The notes under the pieces: generated by a model
What the model saw: the letters and a program-made list of their open reading frames with translations, nothing else
What the model was told of the DNA's origin: nothing
Database searches by the model: none
NCBI GenBank assembly: GCA_020161815.1
Contig: JAIUOP010000001.1
Span: 248,001-312,000 of the forward strand
Source: Actinomycetota bacterium
GTDB lineage: Bacteria; Actinomycetota; Actinomycetes; Actinomycetales; Dermatophilaceae
Direction: 5' to 3'
Length of the DNA: 64,000 bases
Translations under genes and position numbers: made by a program
Shown: in pieces, positions 44,142-52,963 of the stretch
How the letters are laid out: every line of letters starts with the position of its first letter
Position numbering within the stretch: the stretch's first letter is position 1

Positions 44142-45464
44142 GTGACCTTGGTGACCTGCGTCGACGTCGGCTCGACCTTCACCAAGGGGCTCCTCGTCGA
44201 CGTCGGCACCGGTGACCCGGGGCGGGTCGTGGCCGCCGCTGCCCATCCCACGACCGTCGCCACCGACGTGATGGAGGGCCTGGATGCCGTATGCCGTGCG
44301 CTCGCCTCCCACGGCCGGCCCGCCGAGACGCTCGTGTGCAGCAGCGCGGGGGGAGGCCTGCGGATCGCCGTCGTCGGGCAGGAGCTCGAGGTCTCGGCGG
44401 AGGCCGGTCGGCGGGTGGCGCTCTCCGCCGGCGGGCGCGTGGTCCACGTCAGCGCCGGCGAGCTGACCACGGACGGCGTCCGTGCCCTGCGCGCGATCGC
44501 GCCCGACCTCGTCCTGCTCGTCGGTGGCACCGACGGCGGCAATGCCGACGTGCTCCTCCACAACGCGCGCCGACTCGCGCGCGCCCGCCTCCGCGCGCCC
44601 GTCGTGCTCGCCGGCAACGCCGAGGCCGCCGACGAGGCCGCTGCCGCACTCAATGCGACCGGCCGCCGCCACCTCGTCACCGGCAATGTCGTCCCGCGGA
44701 TCGGCGAGATCGCCCCGGACGGAGCCCGCTCCGCCATCCGCGCGGCCTTCCTCGAGCACGTCATCGGCGGCAAGGGCCTCTCGCGCGGCCGCGCGTTCGC
44801 CGACCTGGTCCGGGCGCCGACCCCGGACGCCGTCCTCCGCGGCGTCGAGGTCCTCGCCGACACCGTCGGGGGGGACGTGCTCGTCGTCGACATCGGCGGC
44901 GCGACGACCGACGTGTACTCCGTCATCACCCCCCAGGGCGAGGACGCCACGATCCACCGTGACGTCGTCGGCCAGCTCTGGCACGCCCGCACCGTCGAGG
45001 CCGACCTCGGCATGCGCTGGAACGCCGAGGGCATCGTCGAGGCGGCCGGCCGGGAGCGGCTCGACCTCTCGGACCGGGCCCGCGCGTATGCCGCGCGCGT
45101 CGCCACCGACACAGCCCACCTCGCCCACGGGCCGGGGGAGTGGGAGTGCGAGGCCGAGCTGGCCGGTGCCGCGGCGCGCATTGCGGTGCGACGGCACGGC
45201 CGGCCCGCGCACCCGAGCGAGCACCCGAGGGCCCTGACGGAGGTCGCCCTCGTCGTGGGCTCGGGGGGAGTGCTGCGCCACGCCCCCGACGACCTGGCCC
45301 GCCGCGTCCTGGCCGAGGTGACCACGGACCACGGGGGTGGGTGGCGCGTGCCGGCGGCTGCAAGGACCACGGTCGACACGGCATACCTGCTCTGTGCGGT
45401 GGGGCTGCTCGCCCCGACACACACAGAGGCGGCCCGCGCTCTCGCGGGCCGCCTCAGGACGTGA
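44142..45464 (+). CDS. MutL/GlmL family ASKHA ATPase (glutamate mutase-associated)
   Basis: A 440-residue protein with an actin/hsp70-type ATPase fold. CVDVGSTFTKGLLVDV is the first phosphate loop, VLLVGGTDGGNADVL and VLVVDIGGATTDVYSV the following nucleotide sites, and VALVVGSGGVLRHAPDDL the adenosine motif. The family is named for the reactivating protein of coenzyme-B12 glutamate mutase, but no mutase subunits (mutS/mutE) are here. The orphan form in actinobacteria has unknown function. It is not the DNA mismatch MutL. A terminator hairpin is formed by its own last codons. Confidence 0.87.
   Translation: MTLVTCVDVGSTFTKGLLVDVGTGDPGRVVAAAAHPTTVATDVMEGLDAVCRALASHGRPAETLVCSSAGGGLRIAVVGQELEVSAEAGRRVALSAGGRVVHVSAGELTTDGVRALRAIAPDLVLLVGGTDGGNADVLLHNARRLARARLRAPVVLAGNAEAADEAAAALNATGRRHLVTGNVVPRIGEIAPDGARSAIRAAFLEHVIGGKGLSRGRAFADLVRAPTPDAVLRGVEVLADTVGGDVLVVDIGGATTDVYSVITPQGEDATIHRDVVGQLWHARTVEADLGMRWNAEGIVEAAGRERLDLSDRARAYAARVATDTAHLAHGPGEWECEAELAGAAARIAVRRHGRPAHPSEHPRALTEVALVVGSGGVLRHAPDDLARRVLAEVTTDHGGGWRVPAAARTTVDTAYLLCAVGLLAPTHTEAARALAGRLRT
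45426..45455. terminator. Hairpin inside the 3' end of the MutL-like gene, between convergent genes
   Basis: 45426-45438 pairs perfectly with 45443-45455 (13 bp) around CTCT. It encodes residues near EAARALAGRL and ends nine bases before the stop codon ends; the greA stop is 16 bases further, so it likely terminates both genes. Confidence 0.75.
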
Positions 45465-45470
45465 GCCGGA

Positions 45471-45959
45471 TCAGCCGGCGTGCGGCGTGGTGTGCAGGAT
45501 CTTGACCTCGACGGCCTTGCCGGCCGGCGTGGTGTAGGAGACGGTCTCGCCCACGGAGTGACCGTTGACCGCCATGCCGATCGGGGACTTCTCGCTGAAG
45601 ACCTGCATCGAGCTGTCGCTGATCTCACGGGAGCCGAGGAGGAAGGTCTCCTCCTCGCCGAACATCTCGACGGTGACGACCATGCCGGGCTCGACGACGC
45701 CGTCGTCGGGCGGGGTCTCACCGATGATCGCGGTGGCGAGCAGCTGCTGGAGCTGGCGGATCCGGGCCTCCATCTTGCCCTGCTCCTCGCGGGCCGCGTG
45801 GTAGCCGCCGTTCTCGCGCAGGTCACCCTCCTGGCGGGCCGCGTCGATCTTCTTGGCGATCTCGGTGCGGGCGGGACCGGTCAGGTCCTCGAGCTCGGCC
45901 TTGAGCCGGTCGTAGGCGTCCTGGGTCAGGTAGGTCGCCGGGGCAGCGGTCTCGGTCAC
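45471..45959 (-). CDS. greA: Transcription elongation factor GreA
   Basis: A 162-residue factor that stimulates transcript cleavage by backtracked RNA polymerase. The N-terminal coiled coil has YLTQDAYDRLKAELEDL and the acidic tip DLRENGGYHAAREEQG; the C-terminal FKBP-like domain has SPIGMAVNGHSVGETVSY. GTG at 45959 is selected by GGAGG eight bases upstream; an in-frame TTG five codons earlier would bury the ribosome-binding site. It precedes neither gene closely; DUF4307 ends 100 bases upstream of its region, as in mycobacteria. Confidence 0.95.
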   Translation of the reverse strand: MTETAAPATYLTQDAYDRLKAELEDLTGPARTEIAKKIDAARQEGDLRENGGYHAAREEQGKMEARIRQLQQLLATAIIGETPPDDGVVEPGMVVTVEMFGEEETFLLGSREISDSSMQVFSEKSPIGMAVNGHSVGETVSYTTPAGKAVEVKILHTTPHAG

Positions 45960-46093
45960 GATGGGTTCCTCCAAGTCAAAAGGTCCGGGCCCGGCGGTGT
46001 GGAGTGCTTCATGGCGCTCGCGTGATCACCGGACGGGCCCAGACCCGAAGTGCGTATCCGACAAGGATAGCAAGTGGGGGCGTCAGCGGCGCC

Positions 46094-46453
46094 TCAGCGG
46101 CGGACGCAGGAGTCGACGACCCCGGTGACGGCGCGGGCCGTGGTGCGGACGGTCACGCTGCGCTGCACCCGGTCGGCGCCGGCCGGGATCTCGTCGGTGG
46201 CGGCGCCGACCCGGCCCTTGCGTTCGTCCAGGCCCGTGATGGTGCACGTGACGGCCCGGTCGCCGGGGCGGGCGAGGCGGTAGTCGACGCGGATCTCGGC
46301 ATCGGAGAGCACCTTGTAGCCGGTCACCTCGGGCACGACGGCGCCGATCGAGGAGGCCAGGCCGTACCAGATGACGATGCCGGTCATCGCCAGCACGCCG
46401 AGGATGCCGATGAGCCACCACCGGCGGTTCTGGTCGGGAAGCTGGCCTGCCAT
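46094..46453 (-). CDS. DUF4307 family membrane protein
   Basis: A 119-residue bitopic protein: a short cytoplasmic start (PDQNRRWW), one membrane segment at about residues 13-33 ([20 protein letters not shown]) and an extracellular domain of about 80 residues with a Cys pair in AVTCTITG and VVDSCVRR that could form a disulfide. Function is unknown; the gene is consistently between greA and mca in actinobacteria (Rv1081c position). ATG at 46453. It diverges from mca. Confidence 0.88.
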   Translation of the reverse strand: MAGQLPDQNRRWWLIGILGVLAMTGIVIWYGLASSIGAVVPEVTGYKVLSDAEIRVDYRLARPGDRAVTCTITGLDERKGRVGAATDEIPAGADRVQRSVTVRTTARAVTGVVDSCVRR

Positions 46454-46568
46454 GGGGAACCTTCGGGACGAGGTGGACTCAGTGAGAGGATGGTGCGCCG
46501 CACCGAGAACCGGCGCAGACAGAACCATTGTGACCACCGCGCCCAGCGCGCGAGAAGGAGGGCCGCCC

Positions 46569-47510
46569 GTGGCCGAGCGCCTGCGGCTCATGTGTGTCCA
46601 CGCCCATCCCGACGACGAGTCGAGCAAGGGCGCGGCGACGATGGCCAAGTACGTCGACGAGGGCCACGAGGTCCTCGTCGTCTCCTGCACCGGCGGCGAG
46701 CGCGGCGACATCCTCAACCCCAACCTCAAGGACGACCCGCACATCCTGCGCGACCTGGCCCAGGTGAGGCGGGACGAGATGGCGCGGGCCCAGGCGATCC
46801 TCGGGGTCGACCACCACTGGTTGGGCTTCGTGGACTCCGGTCTGCCCGAGGGCGATCCGCTGCCTCCGCTGCCGGAGGGGTGCTTCGCGCTCGAGCCGGT
46901 GGAGGTGCCGGCCGAGGCACTCGTCCGGGAGATCCGCCGCTTCCGCCCGCACGTCGTGACGACCTACGACGAGAACGGCGGCTACCCCCACCCGGACCAC
47001 ATCATGTGCCACCGCGTCACGGTCGCCGCCTTCGCCGCGGCGGGCGACCCCACGGCATACGGGTCCGCGGGGGCGCCCTGGCAGCCGCTCAAGCTGTACT
47101 ACAACGGCGGGTGGTCCAAGGCCCGCATCACCGCCCTGCACGAGGCCCTGCTCGCCGAGGGCGTCGAGAGCCCGTATGCCGAGTGGCTGGCCAACTGGGA
47201 CGACTCCCGGTCGCGGGTGGCGACGACGCGCATCCATGTCGCGGACTGGTTCGAGCGGCGCGACCAGGCCCTGCTCGCGCACGCGACGCAGATCGACCCG
47301 GAAGGCTGGTTCTTCAAGGTGCCGCTCGAGGTGCAGCGCCGGGTCTGGCCGCACGACGAGTTCGAGGCGGCCCGCAGCTACGTCCCCATCGCCGAGGGCG
47401 AGGCCGACCTCTTCGCCGGCCTGCCGGACGACGTGGCACGGGCCGACGCGATGGCCACCTCCGGCGCACTCACGCTTGTCCACGACACCGTCAAGGAGCG
47501 GATCCCATGA
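46569..47510 (+). CDS. mca: Mycothiol S-conjugate amidase
   Basis: A 313-residue zinc amidase that cleaves mycothiol-drug conjugates to a mercapturic acid and GlcN-Ins. The zinc motif AHPDDE lies at residues 12-17 and the third ligand is His in [12 protein letters not shown]. The length and the segment [11 protein letters not shown] separate it from MshB. GTG at 46569 is preceded by AAGGAGG. Presence of mca shows that this organism uses mycothiol, a thiol restricted to actinobacteria. It overlaps the next small gene by four bases. Confidence 0.93.
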   Translation: MAERLRLMCVHAHPDDESSKGAATMAKYVDEGHEVLVVSCTGGERGDILNPNLKDDPHILRDLAQVRRDEMARAQAILGVDHHWLGFVDSGLPEGDPLPPLPEGCFALEPVEVPAEALVREIRRFRPHVVTTYDENGGYPHPDHIMCHRVTVAAFAAAGDPTAYGSAGAPWQPLKLYYNGGWSKARITALHEALLAEGVESPYAEWLANWDDSRSRVATTRIHVADWFERRDQALLAHATQIDPEGWFFKVPLEVQRRVWPHDEFEAARSYVPIAEGEADLFAGLPDDVARADAMATSGALTLVHDTVKERIP

Positions 47511-47767
47511 TCCTCACCGTCATCGCCGACCCCCTCGCACTTGCGGTCGAGGGCGACCAGGGCACGAACGTCGGCCCCGGGATGGGGGCCTTCGCCGTCT
47601 TCTTCATCCTCGCCATCGTCCTGTGGCTGCTCATGCGCAACATGAACGCCCGGCTCCGGCGCATGTCCTACGCGCAGAAGCAGGCCGAGCAGGAGCGCGA
47701 GGAGTCCGCAGTCGAGGGACCGGACGCAGGCGCCGCCGGCTCAGGCGAGGCGGCTCAGGGCCAGTGA
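47507..47767 (+). CDS. Small single-pass membrane protein downstream of mca
   Basis: An 86-residue protein with one membrane helix at about 26-45 ([20 protein letters not shown]), a basic stop-transfer ([14 protein letters not shown]) and an acidic/Ala-rich cytoplasmic tail. A gene of this kind always follows mca in related genomes (Rv1083 position), so coupling to mycothiol conjugate processing or export is possible. Its 3' end overlaps the convergent hemolysin III gene by 27 bases. Confidence 0.83.
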   Translation: MILTVIADPLALAVEGDQGTNVGPGMGAFAVFFILAIVLWLLMRNMNARLRRMSYAQKQAEQEREESAVEGPDAGAAGSGEAAQGQ

Positions 47768-48439
47768 CGCCGCGGCGTAGTGGGTGACGAACGCCAGGAT
47801 CGTCAACGCGTGGAAGACCTCGTGGAAGCCGAACCATCTCGGTGAGGGGTTTGGGCGCTTGATCCCGTAGACGACGGCGCCGAGGGTGTAGAGCAGCCCA
47901 CCGAGGCAGACGAGGCTGACGATGAGCCAGCCGCCGTGGTCGAGCAGTGGCTTGAGGTAGAACACGGCGACCCAGCCCAGGGCGACGTAGATCGGCACGT
48001 AGAGCCAGCGCGGGGCCCCGACCCAGAACACGCGGAACAGCACACCGGCGACCGCGCCGATCCAGACGATGAGCAGCATCGTGCGGCCCTCGTCGCGGGG
48101 GAGCAACAGTGCGAACGGGGTGTAGCTGCCCGCGATGATGAGGAAGATGTTCGAGTGGTCGAAGCGCTTGAGGAAGGCGCCCATCCGTGGTCCCCAGGTG
48201 CCGCGGTGGTAGATCGCCGAGACGCCGAAGAGCAGGACCGCCGTCATGGTGAACACGGCCGCACTGATGCGCGCCGCTTGTGAGTCGGACAGGACGACGA
48301 GCACCATTCCGGCGACGAGCGCCAGGGGCGCCATGGCCAGGTGGAGCCAGCCGCGCAGGTGCGGCTTGACGGCGGCCACGACTGCGTCGACGCGCTCCTC
48401 GAGCGCCTCGAGCGGGCCGACCTGGTCCTCGGGAGGCAT
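47741..48439 (-). CDS. trhA: Hemolysin III family protein (PAQR type)
   Basis: A 232-residue protein with seven membrane segments. PAQR hallmarks are SAIYHRGTWGP (Ser-x3-His) and two late histidines in HEVFHALTILAFVTHY, which bind zinc. The family includes membrane-fluidity regulators and putative hydrolases; hemolysis is not generally shown. ATG at 48439 begins MPPEDQVGPLEALEERV. An inverted repeat lies just upstream. Confidence 0.9.
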   Translation of the reverse strand: MPPEDQVGPLEALEERVDAVVAAVKPHLRGWLHLAMAPLALVAGMVLVVLSDSQAARISAAVFTMTAVLLFGVSAIYHRGTWGPRMGAFLKRFDHSNIFLIIAGSYTPFALLLPRDEGRTMLLIVWIGAVAGVLFRVFWVGAPRWLYVPIYVALGWVAVFYLKPLLDHGGWLIVSLVCLGGLLYTLGAVVYGIKRPNPSPRWFGFHEVFHALTILAFVTHYAAASLALSRLA

Positions 48440-48452
48440 GCCGCTCAGCGTA

Positions 48453-48468
48453 CCTACGGATGCGTAGG
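48453..48468. promoter_or_regulatory. Inverted repeat upstream of trhA
   Basis: CCTACG-GATG-CGTAGG, perfect six-base arms, lies 14 bases upstream of the trhA ATG in the divergent trhA-uppS gap. Possible operator. Confidence 0.45.
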
Positions 48469-48581
48469 TTGGGCAGGTGGGGTGAAGCTTCGGTGTGCTC
48501 CCGGCGGGGGGTGTCGGGAGCGGAGTAGCGTGACCCCGAACGGCCCGCGTGGCCGGCGTCGGTGATCGGGAGGGAGCGGGC

Positions 48582-49343
48582 ATGGCGGTCTCCGACGTGC
48601 TGTATGCCGCGTACGCTCGCCGCCTGGCCGCGCAGCTCACCCCGCGGGACATCCCGCGCCACGTGGGCGTCATGCTCGACGGCAACCGGCGCTGGGCCAA
48701 GGAGCGCGGGACCTCGACTGCGCAGGGCCATCAGGCCGGGGCCGACAACATCGCCAACCTGCTCGGGTGGTGCGAAGAGGTGGGCGTCGAGGTCGTCACC
48801 CTGTGGCTGCTCTCGACCGACAACCTCGCTCGGCCCGAGGCCGAGCTCGCCCCGCTGCTCGGCATCATCGAGAGAGCCGTCACCGACCTCGCGGAGACCG
48901 GGCGTTGGCGGGTCCACCCGGTCGGGGCGCTCGACCTGCTCCCGACGTCGACGGCGGCCGTGCTCAACGAGGCGGCGGACCGGACCTCGGGCGCTCCGGG
49001 GATGCTCGTCAACGTTGCGGTCGGGTACGGCGGTCGGCGGGAGATCGCCGATGCCGTCCGCAGCCTCCTGCTCGAGCACGCGCGTGCGGGCACCTCGATC
49101 GAGGAGCTCGCCGAGACCCTCGACGCCGAGCACATCGCCGAGCACCTCTACACCAAGGGTCAGCCGGACCCGGACCTGGTGATCCGCACCTCGGGAGAGC
49201 AGCGGCTCGGCGGGTTCCTGCTGTGGCAGAGCGCGCACAGCGAGTTCTACTTCTGCGAGGCCTACTGGCCGGCCTTCCGCAAGGTCGACTTCCTGCGGGC
49301 CCTGCGGGCCTACGGCGACCGGCACCGTCGCTTCGGCACCTGA
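48582..49343 (+). CDS. uppS: Isoprenyl transferase (cis-prenyl diphosphate synthase)
   Basis: A 253-residue cis-prenyltransferase. The signature order is intact: HVGVMLDGNRRWAKERG with catalytic Asp, WLLSTDNLARP, VGYGGRREI, and the closing DPDLVIRTSGEQRLGGFLLWQSAHSEFYF (in two parts). It is similar in position to Rv1086, the short Z,E-farnesyl diphosphate synthase, so chain length may be short; this cannot be judged here. ATG at 48582 has GGGAGGGA upstream. Confidence 0.92.
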   Translation: MAVSDVLYAAYARRLAAQLTPRDIPRHVGVMLDGNRRWAKERGTSTAQGHQAGADNIANLLGWCEEVGVEVVTLWLLSTDNLARPEAELAPLLGIIERAVTDLAETGRWRVHPVGALDLLPTSTAAVLNEAADRTSGAPGMLVNVAVGYGGRREIADAVRSLLLEHARAGTSIEELAETLDAEHIAEHLYTKGQPDPDLVIRTSGEQRLGGFLLWQSAHSEFYFCEAYWPAFRKVDFLRALRAYGDRHRRFGT

Positions 49344-49628
49344 CCTGCCCTGCCGCATACGGACACGGATGGGGCGCATGGGGCAGGTGTGACGTGGGCG
49401 CCGACCGTTCACCGCGATGTCACCGACACGCCGGAAGGCCGTCCGCGCCCCGCGCACGGGCGCGTCGTAGCGTCCCCACAACGTCGCCCGATCGGGAGGC
49501 GTCCGGGAGGCCCGTGTGAAGCTGCGACTCGCTCGCCGCGGAGGGGCCGGTCCGGCCCCGTCAGGGGCCAGGCCCGGCAACCCATCCGCGAGCAACCGCG
49601 TGTGACCTGACGCGCCAAGGAGCAAGCC
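49344..49628 (+). other. Intergenic region upstream of phoH, possible structured leader
   Basis: No gene is seen in these 285 bases. Between about 49530 and 49600 a branched structure is possible: GCTCGC..GGA (49531-49542) with TCCGCGAGC (49585-49593), enclosing GGGGCCGG-T-CCGGCCCC (49543-49559) and a run GGCCCGGCAACCC. The ribosome-binding site AAGGAG is at 49617-49622. The GGCAACC word recalls SAM riboswitches but the rest of that core is missing. Confidence 0.35.
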
Positions 49629-50939
49629 GTGCCCTCGACGACCGACCCGAGCCAGCAGACCTACGTCCTAGACACCTCGGTGCTGCTCTCCGACCCGCGC
49701 GCCATGCTCCGCTTCAAGGAGCAGGAGGTCGTCCTCCCCGTCGTCGTCATCACCGAGCTCGAGGGCAAGCGGCACCACCCCGAGCTCGGCTACTTCGCGC
49801 GCGCGGCCCTGCGCATTCTCGATGACCTGCGCATCGAGCACGGCCGCCTCGACGCCCCGATCCCGGTCGGCGACGAGGGGGGCACGCTCAAGGTCGAGCT
49901 CAACCACACCGACGCCTCGTCGCTGCCGGCGGGCTTCCGCCTCGGCGACAACGACACCCGCATCCTCGCCGTCGCCCGCAACCTGGCTAACGAGGGGCGC
50001 CAGGTGACCCTCGTGAGCAAGGACCTCCCGATGCGCGTCAAGGCCTCGGCCTGTGGGCTCGACGCCCAGGAGTACCGCAACGAGCTCGCCGTCGAGTCCG
50101 GCTGGACCGGCATGCGCGACCTCGACGTCACCGTCGAGGAGATGGACCACCTCTACGAGTACGGCCGGCTCGAGCACCTCCAGGCGGCCGAGCTGCCCTG
50201 CCACACCGGCCTGAAGCTGCTCTCCCCGCGCGGCTCCGGCCTGGGCCGCGTCGGCCCGGACAAGCACGTGCGCCTCGTCCGCGGCGACCGCGATGCCTTC
50301 GGCCTGCACGGCCGCAGCGCCGAGCAGCGGATCGCCCTCGACCTCCTCCTCGACCCCGACGTCGGCATCGTCTCGCTCGGTGGCCGTGCCGGGACCGGCA
50401 AGTCGGCGCTCGCGCTCTGCGCCGGCCTCGAGGCCGTGATGGAGCGGCGCCAGCACCGCAAGGTGGTCGTCTTCCGCCCCTTGTATGCCGTGGGCGGCCA
50501 GGAGCTCGGCTACCTCCCGGGGTCCGAGGCGGAGAAGATGAACCCGTGGGGCCAGGCCGTCTTCGACACCCTGTCGGCGCTGGTCTCCCGTGAGGTGGTC
50601 GAGGAGGTGCTCGACCGCGGCATGCTCGAGGTGCTGCCACTCACCCACATCCGCGGGCGCTCGCTCCACGACGCCTTCGTCATCGTCGACGAGGCCCAGA
50701 GCCTGGAGCGCAATGTCCTCCTCACCGTGCTCTCGCGGATCGGCCAGAACTCCAAGGTCGTGCTCACCCATGACGTGGCGCAGCGGGACAACCTGCGCGT
50801 GGGTCGCCATGACGGCGTCGTGGCCGTCGTCGAGGCGCTCAAGGGGCATCCGCTCTTCGCGCACGTCACCCTCTCCCGCAGCGAGCGCAGCCCGATCGCG
50901 GCCCTCGTGACCGACCTGCTCGAGGGCCTGGAGGCCTGA
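49629..50939 (+). CDS. PhoH2: PIN domain fused to PhoH ATPase
   Basis: A 436-residue protein. Residues 10-160 form a PIN nuclease domain ([37 protein letters not shown] and [11 protein letters not shown] hold the acidic residues). Residues 230-430 form a PhoH ATPase: Walker [14 protein letters not shown] at about 253 and Walker [14 protein letters not shown]. Mycobacterial PhoH2 is reported to be a sequence-selective RNA helicase and RNase. In Mycobacterium the same neighbourhood holds coaA and phoH2. GTG start at 49629. Confidence 0.95.
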   Translation: MPSTTDPSQQTYVLDTSVLLSDPRAMLRFKEQEVVLPVVVITELEGKRHHPELGYFARAALRILDDLRIEHGRLDAPIPVGDEGGTLKVELNHTDASSLPAGFRLGDNDTRILAVARNLANEGRQVTLVSKDLPMRVKASACGLDAQEYRNELAVESGWTGMRDLDVTVEEMDHLYEYGRLEHLQAAELPCHTGLKLLSPRGSGLGRVGPDKHVRLVRGDRDAFGLHGRSAEQRIALDLLLDPDVGIVSLGGRAGTGKSALALCAGLEAVMERRQHRKVVVFRPLYAVGGQELGYLPGSEAEKMNPWGQAVFDTLSALVSREVVEEVLDRGMLEVLPLTHIRGRSLHDAFVIVDEAQSLERNVLLTVLSRIGQNSKVVLTHDVAQRDNLRVGRHDGVVAVVEALKGHPLFAHVTLSRSERSPIAALVTDLLEGLEA

Positions 50940-51131
50940 AGAACGCGGGCGCTCACACCTGAGAGCCGGGTCGACCGCGAGTTTGCCGGGCCCTCGGCGG
51001 CGGGGGTACCGTTGGTCTCCAATTGGTAACGCTGGCCGCGGTGCCCGCCAGGTATCGCCCCCCTGCCGCCGGCGTGCACCCTGTTTACCCCCAACGGTGG
51101 CTCCCTGCTGCCCCGGAAGGACCGTCTCCGA

Positions 51132-51854
51132 ATGAGCTCGTACCGCGGACGCCACGCCGCGCGCCACGCCACGCCCCGCAGCCCCCGCCGCGTCGCGATC
51201 GGCTCGGCACTGCGTCGTCCCGCCGTGTCGGCGTCGATGGCGCTGGCCGTGGTCGCGACCGGAGCCGCGGGCGTGAGCGCCAAGGAGCGACTCACCCTCG
51301 ACCCGGCCGCCTTCACGCTCACCGCCACCGCCCAGTCCGAGGTGGGGACGAGCGCGGTCGCGGCGGCCGACGACCAGGCCCGCCTCGTCACCGACCGCGC
51401 GAGCGCCAACGCCCAGCGTGCGCTCGCGCTCGGGCAGGCCGAGGAGGCCGCTCGCGCCCAGGCCGCCGAGGAGGCGCGCCTGCGCAACGAGGAGGCCGAG
51501 CGTGCCGCCCGCGAGGCGGAGCGCCAGTCCCTCATCGCCAACGCCCAGGCCGACCCCCGTGCCGCCACCCAGGCCCTCATGGGCGAGTTCGGCTTCGGTG
51601 CCGGCCAGTGGAGCTGCCTCGACAAGCTGGTGACCGGCGAGTCGACCTGGAACTACAAGGCCAAGAACCCCAGCTCGGGTGCCTATGGCCTGTTCCAGTC
51701 CCTCCCGGCCAGCAAGATGAGCAGCGTCGCGGACGACTGGGCGACCAACCCGGTGACCCAGATCCGCTGGGGCCTGCAGTACATCAAGGACTCCTACGGC
51801 ACCCCGTGCGGTGCCTGGTCGGCCTGGAACAGCCGCTACCCCCACTGGTACTGA
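51132..51854 (+). CDS. Secreted lytic transglycosylase-like protein
   Basis: A 240-residue exported protein. A basic, His-containing n-region (SSYRGRHAARHATPRSPRR) precedes a hydrophobic stretch at about 37-55; signal peptidase may cut near VSAKE. Residues 95-140 form an Ala/Glu/Arg coiled coil. The C-terminal part WSCLDKLVTGESTWNYKAKN followed by SGAYGLFQSLPASKM is the SLT-type domain with catalytic Glu in the ESTW motif. It would cut peptidoglycan. The 192 bases upstream hold TTGGT twice around 51016-51030 but no gene. Confidence 0.87.
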   Translation: MSSYRGRHAARHATPRSPRRVAIGSALRRPAVSASMALAVVATGAAGVSAKERLTLDPAAFTLTATAQSEVGTSAVAAADDQARLVTDRASANAQRALALGQAEEAARAQAAEEARLRNEEAERAAREAERQSLIANAQADPRAATQALMGEFGFGAGQWSCLDKLVTGESTWNYKAKNPSSGAYGLFQSLPASKMSSVADDWATNPVTQIRWGLQYIKDSYGTPCGAWSAWNSRYPHWY

Positions 51855-51876
51855 TCCCCGCCTCGCGGGCAACCCA

Positions 51877-51916
51877 GCCGGCGTCTGCCGCGCCGGTCGC
51901 CCGCGTCAGACGCGGC
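51877..51916. terminator. Hairpin between convergent lytic transglycosylase and coaA
   Basis: GCCGGCGTCTG (51877-51887) pairs with CAGACGCGGC (51907-51916) with one bulged base; it includes the coaA stop codon. Confidence 0.5.
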
Positions 51917-52871
51917 GGAGCTGGATCTCGGTCACCGCGTGGTCGGCGCCCTTGCTGAGCACGAGCGTGGCCCGGCTCCGTGTCGGCTCGACGTTCTGGA
52001 CCAGGTTCGGCTCGTTGATCGCCCCCCAGATCCCGGCCGCGGTCTCACGCGCCTGGGCGTCCGAGAGGGCGGCATAGCGGTGGAAGTACGAGTCCGGGTC
52101 GGCGAACGCGGTCTCCCGCAGCCGCAGGAAGCGCTCGATGTACCACTGCCGGATGTCGGTGACATCGGCATCGACGTAGACCGAGAAGTCGAACCAGTCG
52201 CTGATCGCGCCGGTCGTCGAGCCGTCGGCACGCAGCATCGGCGGCTGCAGGACGTTCAGGCCCTCGACGATGAGGACATCGGGCTTGGGGATCGGCAGGG
52301 TCTCGGGCAGCACGTCGTAGGTGAGGTGGTCGTACTGCCGAGCCTGCACGACCGGCACCCCCGACTTGACGTCCGCGACGAAGCGCAGCAGCGCCCGTCG
52401 GTCATAGGACTCGGGAAAACCCTTGCGCTGCAGCAGCCCTCGCCGCTCCAGCTCGGCATTGGGATAGAGGTAGCCGTCGGTGGTCACCAGCTCGACGCGG
52501 GGCGTGTGCGGCCAACGGGACATCAGCTCCTTGAGGATGCGCGCCGTCGTCGACTTGCCCACGGCCACCGAGCCGGCCACCCCGACGACGAAGGGCACCC
52601 GGTGGGGACGCTCCCCGAGGAACTCGCTGGTGGCCAGCCGCAGCCCGTGCGTGGCCTCGACGTAGAAGTGGAGCAGCCGGGAGAGCGGGAGGTAGACCTC
52701 CTCGACCTCGCGCAGGTTGATCCGGTCGCCGAGCCCACGCAGCCGCAGCAGGTCGTCATGGGTCAGGCTCATCGGGTGGTTCTCGCGAAGCCGCGCCCAC
52801 GCGGCCCGGCCGAACACGGCATACGGGCTCGGGAGCTCCTCACCCAGCGGCGTCAGCGGCACGCGCGCCAT
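51906..52871 (-). CDS. coaA: Type I pantothenate kinase
   Basis: A 321-residue kinase, first step of coenzyme A synthesis. Walker [13 protein letters not shown] is at residues 97-108, followed by [27 protein letters not shown] and [13 protein letters not shown], the standard bacterial CoaA pattern. ATG at 52871. It is divergent from glmS, whose promoter lies in the 92-base gap. The last codons form part of a hairpin. Confidence 0.96.
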   Translation of the reverse strand: MARVPLTPLGEELPSPYAVFGRAAWARLRENHPMSLTHDDLLRLRGLGDRINLREVEEVYLPLSRLLHFYVEATHGLRLATSEFLGERPHRVPFVVGVAGSVAVGKSTTARILKELMSRWPHTPRVELVTTDGYLYPNAELERRGLLQRKGFPESYDRRALLRFVADVKSGVPVVQARQYDHLTYDVLPETLPIPKPDVLIVEGLNVLQPPMLRADGSTTGAISDWFDFSVYVDADVTDIRQWYIERFLRLRETAFADPDSYFHRYAALSDAQARETAAGIWGAINEPNLVQNVEPTRSRATLVLSKGADHAVTEIQLRRV

Positions 52872-52950
52872 TGTTCCCCATCGGGGGTCGGTATGCCGTC
52901 ACCCACCTCACGCTCCGGCCCGGGACCGGGAGTGGGAGCGCCCGGAGCAC

Positions 52951-52956
52951 TAGGAT
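52951..52956 (+). promoter_or_regulatory. -10 element of leaderless glmS promoter
   Basis: TAGGAT lies seven bases before the glmS ATG with no ribosome-binding site between them, as in other leaderless actinobacterial genes. Confidence 0.55.
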
Positions 52957-52963
52957 CCCTCCT

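Noticed and set aside
44142..45464. DNA mismatch repair protein MutL
   Set aside because: The motifs are those of ASKHA ATPases (DVGSTFTKG, DIGGATTD), not of a GHKL ATPase.
49560..49600. SAM riboswitch upstream of phoH
   Set aside because: Only the GGCAACC word matches; the rest of the SAM-I or SAM-IV core is not found and the downstream gene is not in sulfur metabolism.
51016..51030. MtrA-type GTAACG repeat upstream of the lytic transglycosylase
   Set aside because: Only one GTAACG word is present; a second one at a proper distance is missing.
52872..52963. glmS ribozyme
   Set aside because: The gap is 92 bases, has no ribozyme core, and the promoter seems to place the transcript start at the ATG.
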